Shown here piece by piece: positions 7,539 through 17,020 of a stretch of DNA of 64,000 bases. The DNA lies in contig NZ_JABBXA010000029.1 of the NCBI RefSeq assembly GCF_014161445.1, forward strand, positions 1-64,000. Reading direction: 5' to 3'. Under the pieces are notes generated by a model. That model ran no database searches. It was not told the DNA's origin and saw only the letters and a program-made list of their open reading frames with translations. The translations under genes and the position numbers were made by a program. The DNA comes from Microbispora sp. H13382. Its GTDB lineage: Bacteria > Actinomycetota > Actinomycetes > Streptosporangiales > Streptosporangiaceae. Position 1 is the first letter of the stretch. The number at the start of each line of letters is the position of its first letter.

Positions 7539-8447
7539 GTGGTCTCGGAAGGGTATTCGGACGTTCGGGGAGGCCGGGCCGCCAGACGCCGGTCATGGGC
7601 CGGCTGGCAGTTCGTCGCGCCGTTCATGGCGGTGTTCGCGCTGGTCTTCCTGGCTCCGATCGCGTACTCGCTCCACCTGAGCCTGTTCCGCACCCGGCTG
7701 ATCGGCGGGACGTCCTTCGTCGGCGCCGACAACTACCTCAAGGTCCTGCAGGACCCGCAGTTCTGGTCGGCGTTCGGGCGCGTCGCGCTCTTCCTGGTCG
7801 TCCAGGTGCCGATCATGCTCTTCCTCGCACTGCTGGTCGCCCTCGCGATCGACAGCGGCAGGCTCTACGGGTCGGCGTTCTTCCGGATCTCCGTGTTCCT
7901 GCCGTACGCGGTGCCCGCGGTCGTCGCCACGCTGATGTGGGGCTTCATGTACGGCACCAGGTTCGGCCTGATCGGCAACGTCAACGAGGCGTTCGGGCTC
8001 TCGCTGCCCGATCCGCTGTCGCCAGACCTGATCCTCGCCTCCGTCGGCAACATCGTGACCTGGGAGTTCGTGGGCTACAACATGCTGATCCTCTACTCGG
8101 CGCTGCGGGTGGTGAACCCCTCGCTGTACGAGGCCGCCGCGCTCGACGGAGCCGGCCAGTTCCGGATCATCTGGGCGATCAAGCTGCCCGCCCTGCGCGG
8201 CGCGCTGCTGATCGCCACGATCTTCTCGATCATCGGCAGCTTCCAGCTGTTCAACGAGCCGAGCATCCTCAAGACGATCGTGCCGAACTCGATCATCACG
8301 TACTTCACGCCGAACTACTACGCCTACTCGCTGTCCTTCCAGGGCCAGCAGTTCAACTACTCCGCCACCGTGGCCATCGTCATGGGGATCATCACGATGG
8401 TCGTCGCCTACCTGGTCCAGCTGCGCGGCATGCGGAAGGCGGTCTGA
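7539..8447 (+). CDS. ABC sugar importer permease (MalF/UgpA type)
   Basis: This 302-aa permease of the carbohydrate uptake family 1 has six predicted membrane spans after a charged N-terminus. The cytoplasmic loop with EAAALDGAGQFRIIWAIKLP is the EAA motif that docks the ATPase. The GTG at 7539 is preceded by GGAGAGGAG, and an upstream ATG at 7494 overlaps the operator. It forms an operon with a second permease three bases downstream, a binding protein and a GH42 enzyme. No ATPase gene is present, so a shared MsiK-like ATPase elsewhere is expected. Galactoside or galacto-oligosaccharide uptake is inferred from the enzyme. Confidence 0.92.
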   Translation: MVSEGYSDVRGGRAARRRSWAGWQFVAPFMAVFALVFLAPIAYSLHLSLFRTRLIGGTSFVGADNYLKVLQDPQFWSAFGRVALFLVVQVPIMLFLALLVALAIDSGRLYGSAFFRISVFLPYAVPAVVATLMWGFMYGTRFGLIGNVNEAFGLSLPDPLSPDLILASVGNIVTWEFVGYNMLILYSALRVVNPSLYEAAALDGAGQFRIIWAIKLPALRGALLIATIFSIIGSFQLFNEPSILKTIVPNSIITYFTPNYYAYSLSFQGQQFNYSATVAIVMGIITMVVAYLVQLRGMRKAV

Positions 8448-8450
8448 GCC

Positions 8451-9377
8451 ATGGCGACCTCCACTCCCACCGCCGGCCGCCCGAAGACCGTCGCGGCCCG
8501 GGGCCCTCTGGTCGTCCGGCGGCGACGGTCCCCGCAGGGCCGCCGCAGCGCGACACTGACCGTGCTGACCGCGCTCATGCTCGTCTACACGCTGCTTCCC
8601 CTGGTGTGGCTGGCGGTCAACGCCACCAAGACCCAGGAAGGACTGCTGGGCTCCTTCGGCCTGTGGTTCGCCGGCGACTTCGCCCTGTTCGACAACATCG
8701 GCGCGACCTTCACCTACGGCGACGGCATCTTCGTCCGCTGGCTGCTCAACACCCTGCTGTACGTGGTCGCCGGGGCGGGCGGGGCGACCCTGCTGGCGGC
8801 CCTCGGCGGCTACGGGCTGGCGAAGTTCGACTTCCCCGGCAAGAAGGCGGTGTTCGCCGTCGTGATCGGGGCGGTCGCGGTGCCCGGCACGGCGCTGGCC
8901 GTCCCCACGTTCCTGATGTTCTCGAAGATGGGCCTGACCGACACGCCGTGGGCGATCATCATCCCGTCGCTCGTCTCGCCGTTCGGGCTCTACCTGATGT
9001 GGACCTTCGCCACCGACGCCGTGCCGGAGGAGATCCTGGAGTCGGCGCGGGTGGACGGCTCGGGCGAGTTCCGCACCTTCTTCCGGATCAGCCTGCCGCT
9101 GCTGGCGCCCGGCCTGGTCACGGTCCTGCTGTTCAACGTGGTCGCCACCTGGAACAACTACTTCCTGCCGCTGATCATGCTGAAGGACCCCGGCTGGTAC
9201 CCCCTCACCGTCGGGCTGAAGTCGTGGAACCAGCAGGCCCTCACGGCGGGCGGCGAGGCCGTCTTCAACCTCGTGATCACCGGATCGCTGCTCACCATCG
9301 TCCCGCTGATCGCGGCGTTCCTGCTGCTCCAGCGCTACTGGCAGTCGGGCCTGGCCGCCGGAAGCGTCAAGGAGTGA
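8451..9377 (+). CDS. ABC sugar importer permease (MalG type)
   Basis: This 308-aa second membrane subunit of the importer has six predicted spans. The EAA-loop reads ESARVDGSGEFRTFFRISLP (about residues 198-217), and the preceding segment VPTFLMFSKMGLTDTPWAII is typical of MalG-like permeases. It follows the first permease after three bases and precedes the binding protein, and would form a heterodimer with the first permease. Confidence 0.92.
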   Translation: MATSTPTAGRPKTVAARGPLVVRRRRSPQGRRSATLTVLTALMLVYTLLPLVWLAVNATKTQEGLLGSFGLWFAGDFALFDNIGATFTYGDGIFVRWLLNTLLYVVAGAGGATLLAALGGYGLAKFDFPGKKAVFAVVIGAVAVPGTALAVPTFLMFSKMGLTDTPWAIIIPSLVSPFGLYLMWTFATDAVPEEILESARVDGSGEFRTFFRISLPLLAPGLVTVLLFNVVATWNNYFLPLIMLKDPGWYPLTVGLKSWNQQALTAGGEAVFNLVITGSLLTIVPLIAAFLLLQRYWQSGLAAGSVKE

Positions 9378-9456
9378 CCGGCGAGGGACGACCCGGCATG
9401 GAATGACCGCCCCCATCGACGTCTGCCTCCCCCGACAACCCAGAAAGGCACTCCCC

Positions 9457-10821
9457 ATGGCGATAACCCGCCGTCGCGCCCTCCTGCTGGGCGCGGCCCT
9501 GACCGTGTCGCTCACCGCCGGCGCCTGCGGCTCCTCCGGCTCCTCCGGCGGAGGCGGCTCCGCAGGCGACGCCGCCGCGGCGTCCGCGGCCGTCTCCGAC
9601 GCCGACATCAGGAAGGCCCTCGACACCGGCGGCTCGATCACCGTGTGGGCGTGGGAACCGACGCTGAAGCAGGTCGTCGAGGACTTCCAGGCCAAGTATC
9701 CGAAGGTCAAGGTCAACCTGGTCAACGCCGGCACCGGCAACGACCAGTACACCGCCCTGCAGAACGCGGTCAAGGCCGGCTCCGGGGTTCCGGACGTCGC
9801 CCAGGTGGAGTACTACGCCCTGCCGCAGTTCGCCCTCGCCAAGTCGGTCGCCGACCTCGGCGCCCTCGGCGCGGGCACACTGGACGGCACCTTCACCCCC
9901 GGCCCGTGGAGCTCCGTGCACGTCGGCGGCGGCATCTACGGCCTGCCCATGGACTCCGGCCCGATGGCCCTGTTCTACAACAAGGAGGTCTTCGACAAAT
10001 ACGACCTCAAGGTGCCCGCCACCTGGGACGAGTTCGCGGCGGCCGCGGAGAGCCTGCACAAGGCCAACCCGAAGGCGTACATCACCAACGACGCGGGCGA
10101 CGCGGGCTTCACCACCAGCATGATCTGGCAGGCGGGCGGCAAGCCGTACACCGTCGACGGCACCACGGTCGGGATCGACTTCACCGAGCCGGGCACCCAG
10201 AAGTTCACCGCCCTCTGGCAGAAACTGATCGACGGCAAGCTGCTCGCGCCGGTCACCAGCTGGAGCGACGAGTGGTACAAGGGCCTGGGCGACGGCACCA
10301 TCGCCGGCCTGGTCATCGGCGCGTGGATGCCCGCCAACCTCGAGTCCGGGGTCAAGGCCGGCGAAGGCAAGTGGCAGGTCGCGCCCATGCCGCAGTGGGA
10401 GGCCGGAGGCGGGGCCACCGCCGAGAACGGCGGCAGCTCGCTGGCGATCCCCGAGGCCGGCCCGAACAAGACCCTCGCCTACGCCTTCCTCAAGTACGCC
10501 ACGGTCGACGAGGGGGTGCAGGCCCGGGTGGACGGAGGCGCCTTCCCCGCCACCACCGCCCAGTTGCGGGACCCGAAGTTCCAGGACAAGGAGTTCCCCT
10601 ACTTCGGCGGCCAGAAGGTGAACAAGGTGCTCGCCGAGTCCGCCTCGCAGGTCGTGAGCGGCTGGTCGTACCTGCCCTTCCAGGTCTACGCCAACAGCAT
10701 CTTCAACGACACGGTCGGCAAGGCCTACACCTCCTCCACCACGCTGCGGGACGGCCTGAAGGCCTGGCAGGACGCCTCGCTCAAGTACGGCGAGGAGCAG
10801 GGCTTCACCGTCAGGCAGTAG
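9457..10821 (+). CDS. Sugar-binding lipoprotein of ABC importer
   Basis: This 454-aa extracellular solute-binding protein (family 1) delivers sugar to the two permeases. The signal peptide ends in the lipobox LTAGAC (Cys about residue 24), followed by a flexible Gly/Ser linker. The mature part shows the family signs ITVWAWEPTLKQVVEDFQAKYP and IYGLPMDSGPMALFYNKEVFDKY. I chose ATG 9457, with AGAAAGG upstream, over a longer frame from 9403 that lacks signal-peptide logic. It probably binds galactosides or oligosaccharides, given the neighbouring enzyme. Confidence 0.92.
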   Translation: MAITRRRALLLGAALTVSLTAGACGSSGSSGGGGSAGDAAAASAAVSDADIRKALDTGGSITVWAWEPTLKQVVEDFQAKYPKVKVNLVNAGTGNDQYTALQNAVKAGSGVPDVAQVEYYALPQFALAKSVADLGALGAGTLDGTFTPGPWSSVHVGGGIYGLPMDSGPMALFYNKEVFDKYDLKVPATWDEFAAAAESLHKANPKAYITNDAGDAGFTTSMIWQAGGKPYTVDGTTVGIDFTEPGTQKFTALWQKLIDGKLLAPVTSWSDEWYKGLGDGTIAGLVIGAWMPANLESGVKAGEGKWQVAPMPQWEAGGGATAENGGSSLAIPEAGPNKTLAYAFLKYATVDEGVQARVDGGAFPATTAQLRDPKFQDKEFPYFGGQKVNKVLAESASQVVSGWSYLPFQVYANSIFNDTVGKAYTSSTTLRDGLKAWQDASLKYGEEQGFTVRQ

Positions 10822-10907
10822 GAACCGGGTCAGGTACGCCTGGGGCCACGCACGGCGGGGCCGACCAGCAGTGGAAGACCACGTAACCATCACTCGAAGG
10901 AGACGTT

Positions 10908-12953
10908 GTGCACTCTGACCACGGCCACCGGTGGCTCCGCTGGCCGTCCGAGCCCGGACGGGCCCGGATGGCGTTCGGCGCCGACTACAACCCGGAGCAG
11001 TGGCCTCGCGAAATCTGGGACGAGGACATGCGCGCGATGCGCGCGGCCGGAGTGAACATCGTCTCCTTGGCGATCTTCTCGTGGGCGCGGATCCAGCCGG
11101 ACGAGGACGTCTGGGACTTCGACTGGCTCGACGAGGCGATGGACCTGCTGCACGCCAACGGGATCGCGGTCGACCTGGCCACGGCGACGGCCTCGCCGCC
11201 GCCGTGGCTGACGACCAGGCACCCGGAGATCCTCCCCGTGGACCGGCACGGCCACCCGGTGTGGCCGGGTGCGCGGCAGCACTGGCGGCCGACCTCGCCC
11301 GTCTTCCGCGCGCACGCGCTACGGCTGACCCGGGCCCTCGCCGAGCGCTACGGCGGCCATCCCGCCCTCGCCGCCTGGCACGTCTCCAACGAACTCGGCT
11401 GCCACAACGTCTACGACTTCTCCGACGACGCGGCGGCCGCCTTCCGTGAGTGGCTGCGGGCCAGGTACGGAACCCTGGACGAGCTGAACCGCGCCTGGGC
11501 GACCTCGTTCTGGTCCCAGCGCTACGGCGACTGGTCGCAGATCCTGCCGCCGCGTCTGGCGGCCTCCTTCCCCAACCCCACCCAGCAACTGGACTTCAAG
11601 CGGTTCTCCTCCGACGCGCTGAAGGACCACCTGCGCGCGGAACGGGACATCCTGCGCGAGCTGACCCCGGACGTCCCCGTGACCACGAACTTCATGGTCA
11701 TGGGCGAGACCAAGGGCATGGACTACGCCGACTGGGCCGGCGAGGTCGACTTCGTCTCCAACGACCACTACCTGCTGACCGGTCCGCAGGCCCAGGACGA
11801 GCTGTCCTTCTCCGCGAACCTCACCGGCTCGCTCGCCGGCGGACGGCCGTGGTTCCTGATGGAGCACTCCACCAGCGCGGTCAACTGGCAGCCGGTCAAC
11901 CTGGCCAAGAGGCCCGGCGGCCTGGCCCGCGACTCCCTCACCCACGTCGCGTACGGCGCCGACGCGGTCTGCTTCTTCCAGTGGCGGCAGTCGGCGGGGG
12001 GCGCCGAGAAGTACCACTCCGCGATGGTCCCCCACGCGGGCACCGACAGCGAGGTGTTCCGGTCGGTCGCCGACCTCGGCGCGACGCTCGCCGCCCTCGC
12101 GCCGGTCGCGGGCACCCGGCGCCGCCGCGCGCACGTGGCGATCGTGTTCGACTGGGACTCGTGGTGGGCCGCCGAACTCGACTCCCACCCCACCTCGCTG
12201 CTGCGTTACCGACAGGAGGCCCTCGACTGGTATTCGGCGCTCCTCGACGCGGGAGTCCGGGTGGACGTGGTCGACGTGGACGACGACCTCGGCGGCTACC
12301 GGCTGCTCGTGGCGCCGATCCTGCACGTCGTGCCCGGCTCGCTCGCCCGCAGGCTGGAGGACTACGCCGCCTCCGGCGGCCACGTCGTCACCACCTACTT
12401 CTCCGGCATCGTCAACGAGGACGACCACGTGTGGCTAGGCGGCTACCCCGGAGCCCTGCGCGACCTGCTCGGCATCCGCGTCGAGGAGTTCTGTCCCCTG
12501 CCGGACGGCGACGCCGTCGACCTCGACCTCGGCGTGTCCGGCACCCTGTGGACCGACCGGATCGACCTCATCGACCCGGCGGCCGAGGTCCTCGCGACGT
12601 ACAAGACCGGGGACCACGCCGGGCGCCCCGCCATCACGACGCGGCGCGCGGGAGCGGGCTCGGCGTCGTACGTCTCCACCCGCCTCGGCCCCGAGGGGCT
12701 CGGGGTCGTGCTCCCCCGCCTGCTGGACGTCGCCGAAGTCTCCTCCGAGCTGCCCTCGGAGGCCCGCGGCCTGGTCGACCTCGCCGTACGCACCGACGGC
12801 ACCGACGACTACTGGTTCCTGGTCAACCGCACCGACCGGCACGTCGACCTGTCCGCGATTCCCGGCGAGCCCCTCCACGGCCCCGCCCTGGCCGCCGGCA
12901 CGACCCTGGCCCCCCGGCAGGTCCGGATTCTCCGCCGCGCCCGCGACCGGTGA
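10908..12953 (+). CDS. GH42 beta-galactosidase
   Basis: This 681-aa cytoplasmic glycoside hydrolase hydrolyses terminal beta-galactosides. The (beta/alpha)8 domain begins with FGADYNPEQWP. The acid/base is Glu162 in WHVSNELGC and the nucleophile is about Glu319 in WFLMEHSTSAVNWQ. The central part (about 400-610) is the trimerisation/glutamine-amidotransferase-like domain and the C-terminus is a small beta domain. There is no signal peptide, so the substrate is imported first, in agreement with the upstream ABC genes. GTG 10908 follows GAAGGAGA. It is the last gene of the LacI-controlled operon and converges on an unrelated gene 26 bp away. Confidence 0.95.
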   Translation: MHSDHGHRWLRWPSEPGRARMAFGADYNPEQWPREIWDEDMRAMRAAGVNIVSLAIFSWARIQPDEDVWDFDWLDEAMDLLHANGIAVDLATATASPPPWLTTRHPEILPVDRHGHPVWPGARQHWRPTSPVFRAHALRLTRALAERYGGHPALAAWHVSNELGCHNVYDFSDDAAAAFREWLRARYGTLDELNRAWATSFWSQRYGDWSQILPPRLAASFPNPTQQLDFKRFSSDALKDHLRAERDILRELTPDVPVTTNFMVMGETKGMDYADWAGEVDFVSNDHYLLTGPQAQDELSFSANLTGSLAGGRPWFLMEHSTSAVNWQPVNLAKRPGGLARDSLTHVAYGADAVCFFQWRQSAGGAEKYHSAMVPHAGTDSEVFRSVADLGATLAALAPVAGTRRRRAHVAIVFDWDSWWAAELDSHPTSLLRYRQEALDWYSALLDAGVRVDVVDVDDDLGGYRLLVAPILHVVPGSLARRLEDYAASGGHVVTTYFSGIVNEDDHVWLGGYPGALRDLLGIRVEEFCPLPDGDAVDLDLGVSGTLWTDRIDLIDPAAEVLATYKTGDHAGRPAITTRRAGAGSASYVSTRLGPEGLGVVLPRLLDVAEVSSELPSEARGLVDLAVRTDGTDDYWFLVNRTDRHVDLSAIPGEPLHGPALAAGTTLAPRQVRILRRARDR

Positions 12954-12979
12954 GAACGCCTGGTGGTCGCGACCGGGGG

Positions 12980-13648
12980 TCAGACGTCCCTGACGACGGC
13001 GAACACCCCGCGGACCTCGGCCTCGTCCGGCAGACGCCATCCGGCCGTGATGTGGCCCCGCGCCTCGGCGGCGTCCTCCGCGCCGGGCCGCAGGACGCGG
13101 GTCACCCGCACGGCCAGCCGCTCGCCCGGCTCGCCGTCCGCTGCGGTGTGCACGACGACGTCGGTGCCGTGCGGCCCGTCGTCCGTGGTGGCCGACAGGA
13201 TCGGGCCCCAGGCGGGAGTTCCTGTGAAGCTCCTGGTCACGGTGGGATCGGGGGTGTCGCTCTCGTTCTGGTGCTGCGGCTTGGCATCGCCCCGGAACAC
13301 GGCGAGAAGCTGGGCGAGGAGGACCGGGTCGTGGGTCCCGTCGTAGATCCATCGCCGGCCCAGGACCCCGTGCTCCCCCGTGCCGATGAGGGCGTGCTCG
13401 GCTCCCTCCAGCGGCGCCCCCCGATAGGTGAGCGGGACGTGGTAGGAGACCGGCCGGTCGCCGCTCGCGTCGTTGACCACCATGAACTCCATCCCGACCT
13501 CACCCTCGGGATCGTCGAGCCGGAAGCCGCCGGCCTTCGTCAGCTCCGGCCGGCGCCCCGGCGCCTGGTACCAGGGCCGGGCGGGCAGCCACGACGTGAG
13601 CAGCTCCAGTTTGCTGGGCGTCAGAGTGGTGTGATGAATGACAGCCAT
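12980..13648 (-). CDS. Maltokinase N-cap-like protein (standalone)
   Basis: This 222-aa protein resembles the N-terminal cap domain of mycobacterial maltokinases (Mak_N_cap, PF18085): TTLTPSKLELLTSWLPARPW, KAGGFRLDDPEGEVGMEFM, PLTYRGAPLEGAEHALIG and a conserved IYDGTHDPVLLAQLL. No kinase domain follows, so this is the free-standing form common in actinomycetes. Its role is not established; a trehalose/maltose-1-phosphate link is only suggested by the homology. It is a single gene converging on the beta-galactosidase. Confidence 0.82.
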   Translation of the reverse strand: MAVIHHTTLTPSKLELLTSWLPARPWYQAPGRRPELTKAGGFRLDDPEGEVGMEFMVVNDASGDRPVSYHVPLTYRGAPLEGAEHALIGTGEHGVLGRRWIYDGTHDPVLLAQLLAVFRGDAKPQHQNESDTPDPTVTRSFTGTPAWGPILSATTDDGPHGTDVVVHTAADGEPGERLAVRVTRVLRPGAEDAAEARGHITAGWRLPDEAEVRGVFAVVRDV

Positions 13649-13765
13649 ACCGTGCAGGCCTCCGTCGGCGTCCCGTCCCCGTGCTCCCCGGCGTCACCGT
13701 CCGGGGCCGATCATCGTCTCACACAGCGCGTGGCGGCGGTGAGCGAAAGCGGACTGGCGGACAGG

Positions 13766-15574
13766 TCAGGGCTGCGTGAGCTGAAAATCGGCCGCCTGAC
13801 GGGTGAACAGGCGGGCGTACTCTCCGCCGAGGGCCATCAGCTCGTCATGGGTGCCCTCCTCGGCTGTCCGGCCGTCGGCGAGGACGACGATGTGGTCCGC
13901 GGCGCGCACCGTGTTGAGGCGGTGCGAGATGAGAAGGCTCGTACGGCCGCTGCGGTAGTCGCGGAGCCGCTGGTGGACGGCGTACTCGGCCTCGGGGTCG
14001 AGTCCCGAGCTGGGCTCGTCGAGGATGAGCAGGTCGGCGGTGTCCGCGCGGAGGAGTGCGCGGGCGAGGGCGACGCGCTGCCACTGCCCCCCGGACAGCA
14101 GCACGCCCTGGCCGGGGTCGTCGTCCTGTTCCGCGGCGAAGAAGCGCGACAGGAGGGTGTCGTAGCCGCGGGGAAGGCTCGCCAGCGTGTCGTGGACGTC
14201 CGCCCGGCGGGCCGCCTCGTGGATGCGTTCCGGCCGGTCGAGGGAGCCGACGTCGCCGACGGCCACGTTCTCCGCCGCGGTCAGGTCGTAGGCCATGTAG
14301 TCCTGGAACACCGCTCCGATCCGGCGGCGCAGGTCGTCGGCGCGCAGGTCGCGCAGGTCGGCGCCGTCCCAGCGGACGCTGCCGCGCTCGGGGTCGTACA
14401 GACGGCACAGGAGCTTGACGATCGTGCTCTTGCCCGCGCCGTTGAGGCCGACCAGGGCCAAGCTCCGCCCGTACGGGATGGTCAGGTTCAGGCCGCGGAG
14501 CACCCACGGGTGGCCGGGGTCGTACCGGAACCAGACGTCGCGGAGTTCGATGCCGTGCCGTAGCGGTGTCACGTCGCCACCGGTGACGGGCTCGGGCAGG
14601 TCGGGTCCGATGGTGACGACGTGGGCGTAGTGGCCGGCCAGGACGAGTGCCTCGTTCAGGTGGGCCAGCTGGATCACCACGCCGGAGAGGGAGGACTGGG
14701 TGCCGGCGAGGGCGGCGGTGAGGACTGCCAGGTCGCCGACGCCGGCCTGACCCCCCGCTATCCGGGAGACCAGCACGATCAGCGCGGCCCCCGCGATGAC
14801 CGTGCTGAGGGCGGTGAGCGCGCCGTTGTAGCGGATGGCCGTCAGGTCCATCCGGCGTTCCGCCCCCTGCTCGGCGGCCAGTTCGCCCAGCATGCGCCGC
14901 CGCAGGAAGCCTCCGATGCCGAACAGCCGGATCTCCTTGGCGGCCTGATGGTCGAACATCAGCGTCTGGTAGAACATCCGGCGGCGTTCCGCGGGGGCCA
15001 TCTCCAGGCGGAGGTACGCCCGCCGGCGGCCGAGCCTGAGCTGGACGATCAGTTCGGGCACGGCGGCCGCGGCCACGACGGCGGCGAGGAGCGGGCTGAG
15101 CGTGGCGAGGGCGCCCAGGAGCCCGGCGACGGTGATACCGCCACGTGCCGCTCCGAGCGCCGACTCGGTGACGAGTTGCGGGGCGGTCTGGGCGGACTGC
15201 TGGGCCAGCTGGAGTCGATTGTGGAAATCCGGGTTCTCCAGCCTGGTCAGGCCCTGCATGCGGCACACCGCGGTGAACAGTTCGTCGCTGGTGCGCCACG
15301 CGATGCGGCGCTGCTGCTCCCGCTGGACGTACCCGGACAGGTGGGGCAGCAGCGCGCTCAGGGCTCCAAGCACGGCCATCGCGGCGGCAAGCGGCGTCGT
15401 CGAGGGGCCTGACCCGGTGGTCAGGCGATCGATCAGAAGTTTGGTGAGCCACGTGATCGCGACGGGGGAAGCGCCGTTCAGAACCGCCATGGCGACCTGG
15501 GACAGGGCGAGAGCCGGCCCGGCCCGCCAGACGAGCGCCAGGGTGAGCCGCAGCGGCCCGAGTCGTGACCCCAC
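13766..15574 (-). CDS. ABC exporter, fused membrane and ATPase domains
   Basis: This 602-aa half-transporter has a six-span membrane domain (about residues 15-310), then an ATPase with Walker A GLNGAGKST (about 385), signature LSGGQWQRVALARALL, Walker B LLILDEPSSGLDPEAE and an H-loop SHRLNTVR. There is no N-terminal C39 peptidase domain, so leader removal must come from another enzyme. The GTG at 15574 starts five bases after the stop of the thioredoxin-like gene, making it the last gene of the peptide operon. It most likely exports the six-cysteine peptide. Many relatives act in peptide or lantibiotic export. Confidence 0.9.
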   Translation of the reverse strand: MGSRLGPLRLTLALVWRAGPALALSQVAMAVLNGASPVAITWLTKLLIDRLTTGSGPSTTPLAAAMAVLGALSALLPHLSGYVQREQQRRIAWRTSDELFTAVCRMQGLTRLENPDFHNRLQLAQQSAQTAPQLVTESALGAARGGITVAGLLGALATLSPLLAAVVAAAAVPELIVQLRLGRRRAYLRLEMAPAERRRMFYQTLMFDHQAAKEIRLFGIGGFLRRRMLGELAAEQGAERRMDLTAIRYNGALTALSTVIAGAALIVLVSRIAGGQAGVGDLAVLTAALAGTQSSLSGVVIQLAHLNEALVLAGHYAHVVTIGPDLPEPVTGGDVTPLRHGIELRDVWFRYDPGHPWVLRGLNLTIPYGRSLALVGLNGAGKSTIVKLLCRLYDPERGSVRWDGADLRDLRADDLRRRIGAVFQDYMAYDLTAAENVAVGDVGSLDRPERIHEAARRADVHDTLASLPRGYDTLLSRFFAAEQDDDPGQGVLLSGGQWQRVALARALLRADTADLLILDEPSSGLDPEAEYAVHQRLRDYRSGRTSLLISHRLNTVRAADHIVVLADGRTAEEGTHDELMALGGEYARLFTRQAADFQLTQP

Positions 15575-15579
15575 GCCGG

Positions 15580-16122
15580 TCAGGCCGGGGACGGCACGGC
15601 CGTCGGCAGCTCCGGCTTCAGGCTGCTGCCGGCGACGGTCCCGTCGGGGCCGACCAGGAAGAAGGACGGGAAGGCCCTGACCTCGAACGCGTCCGCCATC
15701 GCGCCGCCCTCGCTCTCCACGACGACGCTCACGTCGTCCGTGAGGGCGGCGAGCAGCTCGGCGGATCTCTGCTCGCCCTCCACCACCACCGCCAGTACTC
15801 GTATGCCGTCGGCCGCGGCGTCACGTGCGGTTGCGACGAAGGTGGGTGCCTTCGGCAGGCAGTGCGGGCAGTCGGTGCTGAAGAACCCGACGAGGGTGCG
15901 CTCGCCCGCGAAGTCGTCCGCGGTGACCTTCGTGTCCGTGACCGTGAGCGCGGAGAAGGCCGGGACCTCGGCGCCCACGGCGAGTCCGGGGCTTCCGGGA
16001 ACCCTCCCGGCAAGGGAGTCCTTGGTGATCTTTCGGAGTTTCCTGATGACCGCGCCGGTCAGGAGCAGGTTCACCAGGACGAGCCCGCCGAGCAGGACGA
16101 CGGCGGCGGCCAGGACGGCCAT
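15580..16122 (-). CDS. MauD/TlpA-like membrane-anchored thioredoxin
   Basis: This 180-aa redox protein has one N-terminal membrane helix (about residues 3-25) and an extracytoplasmic thioredoxin-fold domain. The active site is CPHC (Cys85, Cys88) in FFSTDCPHCLPKAP; a cis-proline region appears as FPSFFLVGPDGTV. This is the layout of MauD, which with MauE forms disulfides in the methylamine dehydrogenase light chain. I chose ATG 16122 with AAGGGA upstream; another ATG at 16149 has no ribosome site. It lies between MauE-like and exporter genes, and its likely substrate is the Cys-rich peptide encoded upstream. Confidence 0.85.
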   Translation of the reverse strand: MAVLAAAVVLLGGLVLVNLLLTGAVIRKLRKITKDSLAGRVPGSPGLAVGAEVPAFSALTVTDTKVTADDFAGERTLVGFFSTDCPHCLPKAPTFVATARDAAADGIRVLAVVVEGEQRSAELLAALTDDVSVVVESEGGAMADAFEVRAFPSFFLVGPDGTVAGSSLKPELPTAVPSPA

Positions 16123-16156
16123 GGGCGTTCCCTTCGATTCGAGGGTCATTCGAGGG

Positions 16157-16684
16157 TCAACGGAGGAGATGGAGCAGGTCGTCGAGGAGCACGACGGCGC
16201 CGACGGCGATCGAGGCCCCGAGCAGGCAGAGCACGGCGGCGGGCGGCGCGACGGGCGTGCCGCCCGCCGCGGGCGTCATGGCGGCCCCGGCCACCGCACA
16301 CGCGACGAGAACGGCGTTGCGCGCCACGTGCCGGCGGTTGACCGGCTCGTCCGATCCGCCGAAGCATCGGCACGCGACGGTCGTTCCGCGCCGCAGCGCC
16401 GTCACCAGGACCGCGGCGAACCCGAGGAGCAGGCCCCCGGCGAGCAGGAGGCCCGCCCTGCCGTCGCCGTCGAGGCCGGGCGCCGCCAGCATGGCGACGG
16501 TTCCGGCCTCGACGGCGACGACCACCACGGCGGCGGGCGTCCCGAGACGCGGGGGAAGGCCCCCGAGCCGCCGTACCGCCGTGGTGAAATCGCCGAAGGC
16601 CCGCCGCGTGCGCAGCTTCGTGAGGACGGAGACCAGGAAGACCCCCATCAGCACGAGCCGGACAGTCAGCACGGCGTAGGCCAT
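16157..16684 (-). CDS. MauE-like membrane redox protein
   Basis: This 175-aa membrane protein of the MauE/DoxX-related family has four main hydrophobic helices. Conserved features are the N-terminal helix followed by KLRTRRAFGDFTTAVRRLGGLP and the paired cysteines in CRCFGG (Cys105 and Cys107), a likely redox centre. MauE proteins are thought to supply oxidising or reducing equivalents to MauD. The gene begins 18 bp after the six-cysteine peptide gene. It has no clear Shine-Dalgarno, so coupling to the peptide gene is likely. Confidence 0.85.
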   Translation of the reverse strand: MAYAVLTVRLVLMGVFLVSVLTKLRTRRAFGDFTTAVRRLGGLPPRLGTPAAVVVVAVEAGTVAMLAAPGLDGDGRAGLLLAGGLLLGFAAVLVTALRRGTTVACRCFGGSDEPVNRRHVARNAVLVACAVAGAAMTPAAGGTPVAPPAAVLCLLGASIAVGAVVLLDDLLHLLR

Positions 16685-16702
16685 TGGACGTGTCGGCCGG
16701 CG

Positions 16703-16912
16703 TCAGCAGTAACCGATGTTCTGCCAGGCGCCGCCGCAGCTGCTCCGCCAGTACGTGATGCAGAGGAAGCCGGTCGGGTTGGGGTAGCAGTCCTTGTAGC
16801 GGTTGCAGCCACCCGACGGCCAGTATTCGAAACAGTTGTCGGCCTGGGCTTCGGCACCGGGGAGGAGCTTTTCGAGCAGCCTGTCTCCCAGGCGGTTCAG
16901 CTTACGGATCAT
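16703..16912 (-). CDS. Six-cysteine aromatic-rich peptide with short leader
   Basis: This 69-aa protein looks like a precursor. The first 24 residues (MIRKLNRLGDRLLEKLLPGA then EAQA) form a charged amphipathic helix without a hydrophobic core, so it is not a Sec signal. The rest begins at DNCFEYW and has six cysteines spaced C-x8-C-x5-C-x8-C-x7-C-x9-C, with three Trp and five Tyr. AQA just before the aspartate resembles a signal-peptidase cut. The ATG is preceded by AAAGGGAGAAACC, a good ribosome site. The operon continues with MauE-like, MauD-like and ABC exporter genes; a type I signal peptidase is divergent. A secreted three-disulfide peptide, or a small quinocofactor-like subunit, are both possible. 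I recognise no named family. Confidence 0.75.
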   Translation of the reverse strand: MIRKLNRLGDRLLEKLLPGAEAQADNCFEYWPSGGCNRYKDCYPNPTGFLCITYWRSSCGGAWQNIGYC

Positions 16913-17020
16913 GGTTTCTCCCTTTGCTGGGTTCGGGCGTGGTAGGCCGCCCGCCCTGTGAGGATGCTCGGCGCGGCCTTCGCCGCGGTTGCGGCCGGTC
17001 GCGGGTGCGGCGCAGGCGCC

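Noticed and set aside
15580..16912. Methylamine dehydrogenase maturation genes
   Set aside because: MauE- and MauD-like proteins are present but no MauA/MauB, MauG or amicyanin genes accompany them.
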